A stretch of DNA of 54,300 bases from Frankiales bacterium (GCA_025965755.1 JAOPWI010000214.1:1-54300); one strand, 5' to 3'; shown: positions 1-8,341, numbered from the stretch's first letter. A program made the numbers and translations. Notes: a model not told the origin generated them from the sequence alone.

Positions 1-549
1 GGGCGTCGGGCGGGGGCGACCGCGCTGGCCGGCCTGCCGACCGGATGGCGCAACCTGCGCAGCCAGCCGCAGCGGGCGTCGTACGACGGGCTGGTCGTGA
101 CCTATGCGCACGGGCGCGACGGACTGACGGTCACCGTCGACGGCACGCCGCTGGACGGCGTGCGGCTGTGGTCGGCGAGCTCGTCCCTGGTCGACCTGCA
201 GGTGGCCGGCGTCCGCCGCCGCTACGAGGTGTCCGTGGTCGGCGGCACCACCTGGGTCGACTCGCCGCTGGGCAGCAGCGCCATGGTCGAGGACGAGCCG
301 CTCCCCCTGCCCGGGTCGGCGCTGGCGCCCGGCTCGCTCACCGCCCCCATGCCCGGAACGGTCCTGCGGGTCTCTGCCGGAGTGGGCGCGCAGGTGGCCG
401 AAGGCGACGTCCTGCTCGTTCTGGAGGCCATGAAGATGGAGCACGCGGTCCGCGCGCCGGTCGCCGGGACGGTGACGGCGCTCGAGGTTCAGGCCGGCCA
501 GCAGGTCGACGCAGGCGCTGTGCTGGCAGTGGTGGAGAGCGCCGCCTGA
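1..549 (+). CDS. Acyl-CoA carboxylase alpha subunit, C-terminal part with biotin carrier domain (5' partial)
   Basis: The frame is open from base 1, so the start lies outside the window; 182 residues are visible. The last 75 or so residues form a biotinyl (BCCP) domain with the EAMKMEH motif near 427-447, whose lysine is biotinylated. The GWRN sequence near 46-57 and the region after it match the linker between biotin carboxylase and BCCP in actinobacterial acetyl/propionyl-CoA carboxylase alpha subunits. The enzyme carboxylates acyl-CoA in fatty-acid synthesis or branched-chain/odd-chain breakdown. Which substrate is used cannot be told from this fragment. The gene ends with TGA 46 bases before the zinc-ribbon gene. 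Confidence 0.93.
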   Translation, partial: GRRAGATALAGLPTGWRNLRSQPQRASYDGLVVTYAHGRDGLTVTVDGTPLDGVRLWSASSSLVDLQVAGVRRRYEVSVVGGTTWVDSPLGSSAMVEDEPLPLPGSALAPGSLTAPMPGTVLRVSAGVGAQVAEGDVLLVLEAMKMEHAVRAPVAGTVTALEVQAGQQVDAGAVLAVVESAA

Positions 550-594
550 CCCGCCGGTACCGTTGGCGGCGATGAGCAGCAAACGGAGCAGCAG

Positions 595-945
595 GTGAGC
601 GGCTGGCGACGGTGCGACCGGTGCCGGAGGGTCCTGTCGGGGGAGGAGTTCGACGGGGACAGCACGACGTGCCGGGACTGCCTGGCCGGTCCCCCGCCGC
701 CCGCCCCCAAGAAGGCCAAGGCCGGCCCGGTGACCCGCAGCAAGGTCGCCGCGGCGCGCGCCGCGGTTCCCCCCGACGAAGCCGGCCCGCGGCGCCCGCT
801 GCTGGGCGTGGCCGGCAGCGGCGACCTCGAGGTGCGCGAGCGCCGAGCCCGCCGCTCCGCGCAGGAGGCGCTGGCCGAGCTGCACCCCGAGGAGTTCGAG
901 CAGCTGCTGCAGGCCGCCCGCAGCACGGAGGGTCTGCGGACCTAG
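595..945 (+). CDS. Small zinc-ribbon protein, N-terminal CxxC...CxxC
   Basis: A 116-residue protein starting at GTG 595. The N-terminal 30 residues carry two CxxC pairs (RCDRC and TCRDC), a typical treble-clef or zinc-ribbon knuckle. A basic, Pro/Ala/Lys-rich linker follows, then an acidic, probably helical C-terminal part (EEFEQLLQ). This build is seen in small actinobacterial zinc proteins of unknown role; nucleic-acid binding is an inference. It lies 45 bases after the carboxylase gene on the same strand, so co-transcription is possible. Its stop codon sits in the loop of a short hairpin shared with the convergent neighbour. Confidence 0.72.
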   Translation: MSGWRRCDRCRRVLSGEEFDGDSTTCRDCLAGPPPPAPKKAKAGPVTRSKVAAARAAVPPDEAGPRRPLLGVAGSGDLEVRERRARRSAQEALAELHPEEFEQLLQAARSTEGLRT

Positions 946-952
946 GGGTCCG
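937..952. terminator. Short bidirectional hairpin between convergent genes
   Basis: CGGACC (937-942), TAGG loop, GGTCCG (947-952) is a perfect 6-bp stem with a tetraloop, placed exactly between the convergent stop codons. There is no T-tract. A shared terminator is plausible but not proven. Confidence 0.4.
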
Positions 953-1180
953 TCAGTCGCTGTTGCCGGAGGGGCTCGGACGGCCGTTGATCGCGTCCGT
1001 CCCGTCCTCGACCACCAGGGCCACCGCCGCGAGGGCAAGAGCGTGCGCCCGGCCGTGGTGGCCGCAGAACAGCAGGTCTCCGCCGGGCAACACCGCCCGG
1101 ATGAACGCCTGCGCGCCGCAGCGGTCACAGCGATCGTCGTGGGTGAGCACGCGAGTGGGAGCGAAGGCAGGTGCAGTCAT
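953..1180 (-). CDS. DUF7455-like small zinc-binding protein
   Basis: A 75-residue protein on the reverse strand. Its N-terminal half has a CDRCG knuckle (residues about 18-22) and a later CGHH motif (about 39-42), a CxxC...CxxH arrangement that should bind one zinc ion. The overall pattern (short N-terminus, LTHDDRCDRCGAQA, LLFCGHHGR) matches the actinobacterial DUF7455 family often found near sigma-factor or DNA-repair genes. The role is unknown. It is convergent with the zinc-ribbon gene upstream. The 100 bases between its start and tRNA-Lys should carry its promoter. Confidence 0.75.
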   Translation of the reverse strand: MTAPAFAPTRVLTHDDRCDRCGAQAFIRAVLPGGDLLFCGHHGRAHALALAAVALVVEDGTDAINGRPSPSGNSD

Positions 1181-1280
1181 GGCGGCCGTCCTCGGGTCGG
1201 TGTCCGGCTCCAGCTGTATCGGCAGGCCCGGCCGAACCCGTAGTGGCGGGAACTGGTAATGTTCCGCGCCGTACCACCCA

Positions 1281-1353
1281 GCGCCGCTAGCTCAATTGGC
1301 AGAGCAGCGGACTCTTAATCCGCGGGTTCGGGGTTCGAGTCCCTGGCGGCGCA
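1281..1353 (+). tRNA. tRNA-Lys (anticodon CUU)
   Basis: A complete cloverleaf can be drawn. The acceptor stem GCGCCGC (1281-1287) pairs with GCGGCGC (1346-1352). The D-arm is GCTC/GAGC (1290-1305). The anticodon stem GCGGA/TCCGC encloses loop CTCTTAA with anticodon CTT at 1314-1316. The T-arm has GGTTCGAGTCC. The discriminator is A1353. CCC follows, so the 3' CCA is not fully encoded. Confidence 0.97.
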
Positions 1354-1364
1354 CCCCGTGTGAC

Positions 1365-1396
1365 CTGGCCCTTCACCTTCCGAGGTGCGGGGCCAG
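1365..1396 (+). terminator. Terminator-like hairpin after tRNA-Lys
   Basis: CTGGCCC (1365-1371) pairs with GGGCCAG (1390-1396), and inside it CACCT (1374-1378) pairs with AGGTG (1383-1387) around a four-base loop. Two mismatched bases per side separate the stems. It begins 12 bases after the tRNA, the expected place for termination. There is no clear U-tract, as is common in high-GC actinobacteria. Confidence 0.55.
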
Positions 1397-1865
1397 CGTC
1401 GTCTCCGGCGAGATCGTCAGTTCAGACTCAGTTTCAGCCGGAGCTGATCTTCTCTCCGTGGCGGTGCGCCCGGGTGCCCACGGGGCCCCACGATCGCTGG
1501 AGTTGCCTGCTGCGCGACAGTGTCCTTGACTGCTGAGCCTGCGAGCGCAAAGGCTGACGGACGCGCTACCCGGTGACGGCCTCGCCACCTCCGGTGCCGA
1601 CGGCCGCGACCCCGTGGGGTAGTTCCGGCGGCCCAGGCGCGAAGGCCTTGGCTCGCGACGGTCTCGTGGCCCACCGCGCGTCAGGTGCCCTCAGCCATGC
1701 GCTGCGCTACAGCTCCTGGCCGGTGCCACCGGGCGCGAGTCGCACCCTGTCGACCTGTAGCTCAGGGACGCGTCCGGTTCGAGCCCCGTGATCCGCCGGT
1801 CCCTGCCGCAGCCAGCGCCTCGTCGTCCCGCGGGTGGGAGACGGCACCCAACGGGGAGGGCTGAC
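1397..1865. other. Gene-free stretch with a tRNA-like remnant
   Basis: No convincing protein gene is seen between the tRNA terminator and the GMC gene. At 1756-1765 a D-arm-like TGTAGCTCAG occurs, followed at 1776-1784 by a T-loop-like GGTTCGAGC, with no anticodon arm between them; T-stem pairing is only partial. It looks like a broken tRNA fragment or a chance match. No integrase gene or direct repeat of the tRNA-Lys 3' end was noticed nearby. Confidence 0.4.
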
Positions 1866-3569
1866 TCACCCGGCGAGCGTCGAGACGCGAGCCGGTGCCG
1901 CCGACCAGAGCGCGCCGCGGGCGTGCGGGGGGACCGCTGGAGACATCGGCGGTACCGCGGCGAGGCGCACGTACTCCTCCCCCTGCGCCGGGCGCACGTC
2001 CTGCTCGCCCTTGTTCGGCCACAGCGCCAGCGCCCGCTCTGCCTGGGCCGTGATGGTGAGCGACGGGTTGACCCCGAGGTTGGCGCTGATGGCCGAGCCG
2101 TCGACGACGGAGATCGACGGGTGTCCCCAGAGCCGCTGGTACGGGTCGACGACCCCGGTCGCCGGCGACTCACTGATCGGGCAGCCGCCGATGAAGTGGG
2201 CGGTCATCGGCACGTTCGCGAGCTCCCCGACCGTGCCGGTCGTGTAGCCGCCCATCTTCTCGGCGAGTCGGGTCGCGACCTCGTCGCCGGCCGGGATCCA
2301 CGTGGGATTCGGCGCGCCATGGCCCTGGCGCGACGTGAGCCGGCCGCGCCGCAGGAACGTGGTCACGGAGTTGTCAAGGGTCTGCATCACGAGCACGACG
2401 ACGGACCGCTCCGACCACCGGTACGGGACCAGGGTGCGCAGGAAGACCAGTGGGTGGCGGAGGGGACCGGCCAGACCGCGCAGCCAACGCGGCAGCCGGC
2501 CGCTGCCGCCGATCATCACCGTGGTGACGAAGGCCATCGCGTTCGAGCCCTTGCCGTACCGGCAGGGCTCCACGTGCGTCACGTCGTCGGGGTGGAAGGA
2601 CGAGGTGATCGCGACCCCTCGGGTGAAGTCGTCCTTCGTCGTCCACTGCGCCGCGACGCGCAGCGACTCGCTGTTGGTGCGGGTGAGGTGGCCGAGCCGC
2701 TCGGACAACCGGGGCAGGGTGCCGGCGTCGCGGTGGGAGTGCAGCAGCGTCTGCGTGCCGAGCGCCCCCGCGGCCAGGACGACGTGGCGGGCGCGGAACA
2801 CGGTCCTGCGGCCGCCGAGGGCCCGCGTCGCGCGGGCGGTGACCCGCACGCCGTCGCCGAGGTCGCGCAGCTCGGTCACGGTGGTGTCGGGGACGATCCG
2901 TGCGCCGAGGCCCTCGGCCAGGTGCAGGTAGTTCTTCACGAGCGTGTTCTTGGCACCGACACGGCACCCCGTCATGCAGGAGCCGCACTCCGTGCAGCCG
3001 GTGCGCTCGGGGCCTGCCCCGCCGAAGTAGGGGTCGGCGACCTTCGTGCCCGGCTGCTTCTGCCCGTCACCGAAGAAGACGCCAACGGGGGTGAGGCGGA
3101 AGCTGCGCCCGACACCCATGTCGTTCGCGACGTCGCGCATCAGCTCGTCGCTGCGGGTCACCGTCGTGTTGTCCGTGACCCCGAGCATGCGGCTCGCCTG
3201 CTCGTACCAGGGCGACAGCTCGGCGTCCCAGTCGGTGATGTGCGACCACTGCGGGTCGCGGAAGAACGGCGACGGCGGCTTGTAGAGCGTGTTCGCGTAG
3301 TTCAACGACCCGCCACCGACTCCGGCGCCCGCGAGCACCAGCACCTGGCCGACCTTGACGATGCGCTGGATGCCGTGGAGCCCGAGCCGGGGTGCCCACA
3401 CGAACCTGCGGATCGACCAGGACGTCGTGGGAAGCTCGTCGTCGGCCCACCGGCGCCCGGCCTCCAGCACGACGACCGAGTAGCCCTTCTCGGCGAGGCG
3501 CAGCGCGGCGACGCTCCCGCCGAAGCCGGATCCCACGACCACGACGTCGACGTCCTCAGTGCTGGGCAT
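1866..3569 (-). CDS. GMC-family oxidoreductase (alcohol or sterol oxidase/dehydrogenase type)
   Basis: A 567-residue flavoenzyme. Residues 7-40 form an FAD-binding Rossmann fold (VVVGSGFGGS, then VVVLEAG). GAGVGGGSLNYAN at about 81-93 is the second GMC flavin motif. Cys192, 195, 198 and 202 form a tight CxxCxxCxxxC cluster that could hold an iron-sulfur centre, as in cholesterol-oxidase-like GMC proteins. The C-terminus has the HFIGGCP and DGSAISANLGVNP flavin motifs. A good Shine-Dalgarno (AAGGAG) precedes ATG 3569. It follows the alkane hydroxylase genes on the same strand, 85 bases after the reductase gene, so oxidation of the alcohol made by AlkB is the likely job. A sterol substrate is the alternative. 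Confidence 0.87.
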   Translation of the reverse strand: MPSTEDVDVVVVGSGFGGSVAALRLAEKGYSVVVLEAGRRWADDELPTTSWSIRRFVWAPRLGLHGIQRIVKVGQVLVLAGAGVGGGSLNYANTLYKPPSPFFRDPQWSHITDWDAELSPWYEQASRMLGVTDNTTVTRSDELMRDVANDMGVGRSFRLTPVGVFFGDGQKQPGTKVADPYFGGAGPERTGCTECGSCMTGCRVGAKNTLVKNYLHLAEGLGARIVPDTTVTELRDLGDGVRVTARATRALGGRRTVFRARHVVLAAGALGTQTLLHSHRDAGTLPRLSERLGHLTRTNSESLRVAAQWTTKDDFTRGVAITSSFHPDDVTHVEPCRYGKGSNAMAFVTTVMIGGSGRLPRWLRGLAGPLRHPLVFLRTLVPYRWSERSVVVLVMQTLDNSVTTFLRRGRLTSRQGHGAPNPTWIPAGDEVATRLAEKMGGYTTGTVGELANVPMTAHFIGGCPISESPATGVVDPYQRLWGHPSISVVDGSAISANLGVNPSLTITAQAERALALWPNKGEQDVRPAQGEEYVRLAAVPPMSPAVPPHARGALWSAAPARVSTLAG

Positions 3570-3654
3570 GCGTGCTTCTCCTTCGTTCGACGTGCGGTGA
3601 CGGCTGGGTGAGGGCGGGCGCCACCCGTCGGCGGCCAGGAGGCGGAGGAACGGG

Positions 3655-4875
3655 TCAGCGGGTGACAGCGAGGACGTCCAGCTCGCGCGCGAACGTCACC
3701 GCCTCGTCCCAGTCGCCCGCATCGGCGATGCGGCGGCGCAGCTTCATCACCACGCGCTGCCGGTCGACCGTCAAGGCTCCGACGACACGGTTGCCGCGGC
3801 GGTACAGCGCGATGGCACCCGGTCCCGGCGGCCCCACGAGCAGCACCTCGTCCGCGCCGGGCGTGCCCACGAACTGCACGCGGTGGCCGTACCAGTCGGA
3901 CCAGAAGTAGGGGACGCTGTCGAGCAGCTCAGGTTCCTGGCGGGACACCGCGTTGCGACCCGCCAGCGAGCCCTGCTCCGCGGCGTTGGTCCAGTGCTCG
4001 AGCCTCATCAGCTCGCCGTCGAACAGCGCCTGCGGGGCGTGCGCCACGTCCCCAGCGGCCCAGATGCCGGGGACCGAGGTCGCGAGGGACGCGTCGCACA
4101 CGATGCCTCCGTCGCGGTGCAGGTCGACGGCCGCGCCCAGCCACCCGGTGGCAGGGGTGACCCCCAGCCCCGCGACGACGAGGTCGGCCTCGACCACCGA
4201 CCCGTCCGCGAGGCGCACGCCGGTCACCTGGCCGTTCGCGTGCAGCACCTGTTCGACGCCGACGCCGAGCCGCACCGCGGTGCCGGCCTCACGGTGCAGG
4301 TCGGTGAGCATCTCGCCCACGGCAGGTCCGACCGAGCGCGACAGCGGCGTGGGCATGGCCTCGATCAGGGTGACCGACAGGCCGCGCTTGTGCGCCGCGG
4401 ACGCGACCTCGGAGCCGATGAAGCCGGCACCGATGATGATCACTCTGGCGCCCGCGTCCATGGCAGTGCGTACGTCCCGGGCGTCGTCCAGGGTGCGCAG
4501 CGTGCTCACGCCGCGCAGCCCCTCGGTGCCGGGGAGCTGCCGTGGTGTCGCGCCGGTCGCGATGACGAGGGCGTCGTAGCGGATTCGCGTCCGGTCCGTG
4601 ACGACGTCGCGGGCCGCCAGGTCGAGGCCCTGGGCTCGTTCGCCGAGGTGGAGGTCGACCCCGAGGTCGTCGCGCAGCTCGCGGTCGCTGATGAGCGTCA
4701 CCATCTCCGCGTTCTGCTCGGTCAGGTAGGCCTTGGCCAGCGAGGTCCGGTCGTACGGCGCCCACAGCTCCTCCCCGACCAGGCTGATCTCGCCTTGGTA
4801 GCCGGCCGACCTGGCCCCCTCGACGGCCCGCAGCCCCGCCAGGGAGGCGCCGACCACCACAAGCCGGTGGGGCAT
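3655..4875 (-). CDS. FAD/NAD(P)-dependent ferredoxin (rubredoxin) reductase
   Basis: A 406-residue protein with an N-terminal FAD site (VVVGASLAGLRA, residues 5-16), a central NAD(P)-binding site (VIIIGAGFIGSEVA, about 144-157) and a second FAD motif (GIWAAGDVAHAP, about 268-279). This layout matches oxygenase-coupled reductases such as rubredoxin and putidaredoxin reductases, which pass electrons from NAD(P)H to a small iron protein. It starts 1 base after the ferredoxin stop, so the two are translated together. The partner is probably that ferredoxin and/or the rubredoxin domain fused to AlkB. NADH or NADPH preference cannot be read reliably. Confidence 0.92.
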   Translation of the reverse strand: MPHRLVVVGASLAGLRAVEGARSAGYQGEISLVGEELWAPYDRTSLAKAYLTEQNAEMVTLISDRELRDDLGVDLHLGERAQGLDLAARDVVTDRTRIRYDALVIATGATPRQLPGTEGLRGVSTLRTLDDARDVRTAMDAGARVIIIGAGFIGSEVASAAHKRGLSVTLIEAMPTPLSRSVGPAVGEMLTDLHREAGTAVRLGVGVEQVLHANGQVTGVRLADGSVVEADLVVAGLGVTPATGWLGAAVDLHRDGGIVCDASLATSVPGIWAAGDVAHAPQALFDGELMRLEHWTNAAEQGSLAGRNAVSRQEPELLDSVPYFWSDWYGHRVQFVGTPGADEVLLVGPPGPGAIALYRRGNRVVGALTVDRQRVVMKLRRRIADAGDWDEAVTFARELDVLAVTR

Positions 4876-4876
4876 C

Positions 4877-5068
4877 TCACCCCGCCAGGCGCAGGGCGCT
4901 CACGGGGCAGGCCGCGACTGCTGCCATCACGTGCTTGCGGTGCTCCTCGGCGGGCGCGGCGTCGAGGACGTCGACGTAGCCGTCCTCGCCGACCTCGAAG
5001 AAGTCCGGCGCCATGGCCTCGCACATCCCGAGGCCCTGGCAGGTATCCACGTCAGCGGCGATCTTCAC
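4877..5068 (-). CDS. Small [3Fe-4S]-type ferredoxin
   Basis: A 63-residue ferredoxin with CQGLGMC (Cys10 and Cys16) and a C-terminal CP pair (Cys54-Pro55). Only three ligand cysteines are seen; the middle position of a normal 4Fe-4S motif is Leu13. This is the pattern of single-cluster ferredoxins that serve P450s and other oxygenases in actinobacteria. It starts at GTG 5068, 1 base from the alkB stop, and is followed 1 base later by the reductase gene. It should carry electrons from the reductase toward the hydroxylase, although the fused rubredoxin makes a second route possible. Confidence 0.92.
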   Translation of the reverse strand: MKIAADVDTCQGLGMCEAMAPDFFEVGEDGYVDVLDAAPAEEHRKHVMAAVAACPVSALRLAG

Positions 5069-5069
5069 G

Positions 5070-6485
5070 TCAGGCCTCGACTCGCTCGAGCGGGCGAAAG
5101 TCGATCTTGTCCCGGACGCCGCAGTCAGGGCAGGTCCAGTCGTCGGGGATGTCGGTCCACGCCGTGCCGGCGGGAAAGCCCTCGAGCTCGTTGCCCGCCT
5201 CGACGCGGTACGTGTAGGAGCAGCCCGGGCAGCGCGCGGCGAGGACGTCGGCAGGCGGGGCCTCGACGAGGTCGACCGGCAGGTCCGCGGTCACGAGCGG
5301 CTCGGCCGGCAGGGGGTACTTCTTCAGGAGCTTGTCCAGCTTGCCCGGCTGCACGTTCGCCCGCCGCAGGTCACCGCTGTAGTGCTCGACAACGCGCTGG
5401 TCCATGAGCTTGCGGAACACGGGTGGGATGCACGCCACCACCATCATCCCGGTGTAGCCGGTGGGCAGGACGGGGGCCTCGGTGAAGTCGCGCAGGGTCT
5501 GAAAGCGCCGCGTGGGATTGGCGTGGTGGTCGCTGTGGCGCTGCAGGTGGTAGAGCAGCACGTTGGTCGCGATGTTGTTCGAGTTCCACGAGTGCTCGGG
5601 CAGGACGCGCTCGAAGCGGACGCGGTCGCCGCTGCCGACCTTCTGGCGCAGCAGGCCGTAGTGCTCCATGTAGTTGACCAGCTCGAGCAGGGTGAAGCCG
5701 AAGACCGCCTGGACGATCAGGTACGGGGCGATACCGAGGCCGAGCCACACGAGCAGCGCACCCCAGAGCACGACGGTCATCAGCCAGGCGTTGAGGACGT
5801 CGTTGTTGATCTTGAAGGGGTGGCTCTGCTTGCGGGCGAAGCGCTTGGCCTCGACCTCCCAGGCGCTGGTCAGCGAGCCGAGCACGGTGCGCGGCCAGAA
5901 GCGGTAGAAGGACTCGCCCATCCGTGCGGAGGCGGGGTCGTCGGGGGTCGCCACCCGGACGTGGTGGCCCCGGTTGTGCTCGATGTAGAAGTGGCCGTAG
6001 AAGCACTGCGCCAGGGCGATCTTGCCGAGCCAGCGCTCGAGCTCGTCCTTCTTGTGCCCGAGCTCGTGCGCCGTGTTGATGGCGACGCCGGAGACCGTCC
6101 CGAGGGTGAGCGAGAGGCCGATGTTTCCCCAGACGCCGTAGCCGGCAGTGGCGATCGCGTACATGGCCACCACGAACCCGACGTACTGCAGGGGCAGGTA
6201 GAGGTAGGTGACCCAGCGGTAGTAGCGGTCCGCCTCGAGCTGCTCCATCACCTCCTCCGGGGGGTTCGTCGGGTCGTGGCCGGCGAACAGGTCGATCACC
6301 GGCACGATGACGAGCAGCACGACCGGGCCGAGCCACAGGACGGCGGCGAGGTCCACCACGGTGTGCAGGGCGACGGCGAGCAGCGGCAGCACGGGGACGA
6401 CGAGACCGAGCATCCAGGCGCGGCGCTTGCCGTCCTGCCAGGTGCTGCGGCCGTCTACCGGCGTCGGCAGGGCGTAGGTCTTCAT
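5070..6485 (-). CDS. alkB: Alkane 1-monooxygenase fused to rubredoxin
   Basis: A 471-residue membrane di-iron hydroxylase that converts n-alkanes to 1-alkanols. From ATG 6485, chosen because AGGAGC lies 5 bases upstream, the histidine boxes are HELGHK (140-145), EHNRGHH (169-175), NYMEHYG (271-277) and LQRHSDHHA (314-322), all intact. Hydrophobic segments at about 25-65, 95-135 and 232-268 give the expected membrane core. Residues about 418-465 form a rubredoxin with Cys419, 422, 452 and 455, fused as in several actinobacterial AlkB proteins. It heads an operon with ferredoxin and reductase genes, and is divergent from the PucR-type regulator. Confidence 0.97.
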   Translation of the reverse strand: MKTYALPTPVDGRSTWQDGKRRAWMLGLVVPVLPLLAVALHTVVDLAAVLWLGPVVLLVIVPVIDLFAGHDPTNPPEEVMEQLEADRYYRWVTYLYLPLQYVGFVVAMYAIATAGYGVWGNIGLSLTLGTVSGVAINTAHELGHKKDELERWLGKIALAQCFYGHFYIEHNRGHHVRVATPDDPASARMGESFYRFWPRTVLGSLTSAWEVEAKRFARKQSHPFKINNDVLNAWLMTVVLWGALLVWLGLGIAPYLIVQAVFGFTLLELVNYMEHYGLLRQKVGSGDRVRFERVLPEHSWNSNNIATNVLLYHLQRHSDHHANPTRRFQTLRDFTEAPVLPTGYTGMMVVACIPPVFRKLMDQRVVEHYSGDLRRANVQPGKLDKLLKKYPLPAEPLVTADLPVDLVEAPPADVLAARCPGCSYTYRVEAGNELEGFPAGTAWTDIPDDWTCPDCGVRDKIDFRPLERVEA

Positions 6486-6610
6486 CAGAGGCTCCTTCTG
6501 TGGCGTCCCGCACACGCTAGGGACCGCGCAGCACGAAATCATCGGCTCCTCAGCCCATACCTGCGCGATGGCGTTGTGCGCTGCGCACGACGCAGCGCTA
6601 CCGTGCGCGC
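6486..6610. promoter_or_regulatory. Divergent promoter region between alkB and its putative regulator
   Basis: A 125-base gap serves both alkB (leftward) and the PucR-type gene (rightward). It contains GTGCGC-T-GCGCAC at 6576-6588, a perfect 6-1-6 palindrome close to the regulator start and a candidate operator. Exact promoter boxes were not assigned. Confidence 0.5.
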
Positions 6611-7831
6611 GTGGCCTCTGCCCAGACCCTCGCCCTGCTGGCGACGACGGCCGGCACGGCGCTCGCGCGCTTCGACGAGCTCGTCGTCCTCGTCGTCGCC
6701 GACATCGAGCGGCAGCTGCCGGAACTGGCCTCCGACGCAGGTCTGCGCGAGTCCCTCGCGGTCACGATCTCCGAGAACCTCGGCGCCGCGCTGCGGCTGC
6801 TCGCCGATCCCGACGTCGGGCCGCCGCCTGCCCCGCGCCCGTCCCTGGACCACGCCCGGCGGATCGCCCAGCGCGGGCTGCCGCTGTCGGCCCTGCTGCG
6901 GGCCTACCGGCTCGGGCAGGCCGTCTTCCAGCAGTACGTCATCGCCGAGGTCGCGGGCGCCTCGTCCGACGCGGCCGTCGTGGCCGAGGGGGCGCAGCTC
7001 GTGTCGAGCGTGTCCTTCAGCTACGTCGACCGCATCTCGGGCGAGGTCGTCCAGGCCTACCAGACCGAGCGCGACTACTGGCAGCACCAGCGGATCGCCG
7101 CCCGCTCCGCCCAGGTGGACTCGGTCCTGTCGGGGCGCACCACAGAGCTGGGCGGGGTCGAGCGCGCCCTCGGCTACGCGGTCGACCAGCAGCACCTCGC
7201 GGCCGTCCTCTGGACCGACGCCACCGACGACGCGCTGCCGTCGCTCGAGCGGGCAGCCGGTGCGTTGGCCACCTCCGCCCGCTGCACGGGGCACCCCCTC
7301 GTGGTCGCTCGCGACGTGAGCACGGTGTGGGCCTGGCTGCCCTCGCCCCTCACGCCGCCGGACGTCGTGCTGGGCCCGGGTATCCGCGCCGCGCTGGGAA
7401 CCGAGCGCTCAGGGCTGTCCGGGTTCCGGGCCAGCCACGTGGAGGCCCTGGAGACCCAGCGCGTCGTGACGACGGCCGCGCCGTCGCGACGCCTGTCGAC
7501 GACGTCGGCGTCCTCCGTCGGCCCGCTGCGGCTGCTCTGCGACGACGTGGACCGTCTGCGGTCGTGGGTCCTCGGTGTGCTCGGGGCGCTCGCGCTGGAC
7601 GACGCTGGCACCGACGCGCTGCGGGAGACGGTCGCGGTGTTCCTCGCGTCGGGGCGCAGCTACGTGCACACCGGCAAGCAGATGAGCCTGCACCGCAACT
7701 CCGTGCAGTACCGCGTCAAGAAGGCTTGCGACGTGCTCGGCGAGCAGGCCCTGGAACGCCCCCTGGACCTGCAGCTCGCGCTGCTCGCCTGCCGGGTGCT
7801 GGGCGCTCCCGTGCTCACGCCGAAGGGCTAG
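6611..7831 (+). CDS. PucR-type transcriptional regulator, divergent from alkB
   Basis: A 406-residue protein from GTG 6611. The C-terminal 60 residues (about 340-400) hold the PucR/CdaR-type helix-turn-helix (SGRSYVHTGKQMSLHRNSVQYRVKKA), whose HRNSVQYRVK core is diagnostic. The N-terminal 150 residues are mainly helical and match the domain at the front of such regulators in actinobacterial alkane and diterpene clusters. It should control alkB and the electron-transfer genes in response to an alkane or its oxidation product; the effector is not known from sequence. It is convergent with the small membrane protein at 7861. Confidence 0.88.
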   Translation: MASAQTLALLATTAGTALARFDELVVLVVADIERQLPELASDAGLRESLAVTISENLGAALRLLADPDVGPPPAPRPSLDHARRIAQRGLPLSALLRAYRLGQAVFQQYVIAEVAGASSDAAVVAEGAQLVSSVSFSYVDRISGEVVQAYQTERDYWQHQRIAARSAQVDSVLSGRTTELGGVERALGYAVDQQHLAAVLWTDATDDALPSLERAAGALATSARCTGHPLVVARDVSTVWAWLPSPLTPPDVVLGPGIRAALGTERSGLSGFRASHVEALETQRVVTTAAPSRRLSTTSASSVGPLRLLCDDVDRLRSWVLGVLGALALDDAGTDALRETVAVFLASGRSYVHTGKQMSLHRNSVQYRVKKACDVLGEQALERPLDLQLALLACRVLGAPVLTPKG

Positions 7832-7860
7832 CAGCCGACGGCGACGGGGCCGGCACCCGG

Positions 7861-8322
7861 TCAGCCCCGCCGGTCGCGCAGACCCGCAGCTGCTCGCCCC
7901 GCCAGCGCGCCGACGACGACGGCGAAGACGGCGCTGACAGCGAAGGCGTACGGGGACTGCTCCGAGCGGCTGAGCAGTCGCAGGGGCAGGGTGAGGGTGA
8001 GCGCGGCCAGGGCGGCCACCGCTCCCTGCACGAGGGCGCGCCGTGCCAGACCGACCCGTCGCCCGGCGACGACGAAGCCGGCGGCGCCCACCAGCGAGAG
8101 CCACAGCCCAGCAAGCAGCTCGCTGACCGCGCCCGCCAGGGGCGAGAGGAGCTCCCCCAGGAGCAGGACGGTGAACCCGCTGGACGCGCCCTTGGCCAGC
8201 GCACCGATGTCGATCTCCGGGGCGCTCCGGCCGGCGGGTGCGGGTCCCGTGCGCTGCGGCGGCATGCCCGGCAGGGCGGGTCGCGGACCGCGGCGGCGAC
8301 GACGCTCTCGTCGGCTGGTCAC
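7861..8322 (-). CDS. Small alanine/leucine-rich membrane protein
   Basis: A 153-residue protein if begun at GTG 8322; a longer upstream reading is possible but looks non-coding. The first 40 residues are arginine- and proline-rich. Then come three or four hydrophobic segments (GFTVLLLGELL, LLAGLWLSLVGAAGFVVA, ALVQGAVAALAALTLTLPL, AFAVSAVFAVVVGALAG), so it is an integral membrane protein. It lies 20 bases after the end of the broken ABC-ATPase-like gene and might once have been its membrane partner. No family is recognised. Confidence 0.6.
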   Translation of the reverse strand: MTSRRERRRRRGPRPALPGMPPQRTGPAPAGRSAPEIDIGALAKGASSGFTVLLLGELLSPLAGAVSELLAGLWLSLVGAAGFVVAGRRVGLARRALVQGAVAALAALTLTLPLRLLSRSEQSPYAFAVSAVFAVVVGALAGRAAAGLRDRRG

Positions 8323-8341
8323 CGGCGATCGCTGGACTGCG

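Noticed and set aside
7845..7869. CGGGGC/GCCCCG as a terminator between the PucR-type gene and the convergent membrane-protein gene.
   Set aside because: Six base pairs with a 13-base loop is too weak in DNA this GC-rich.
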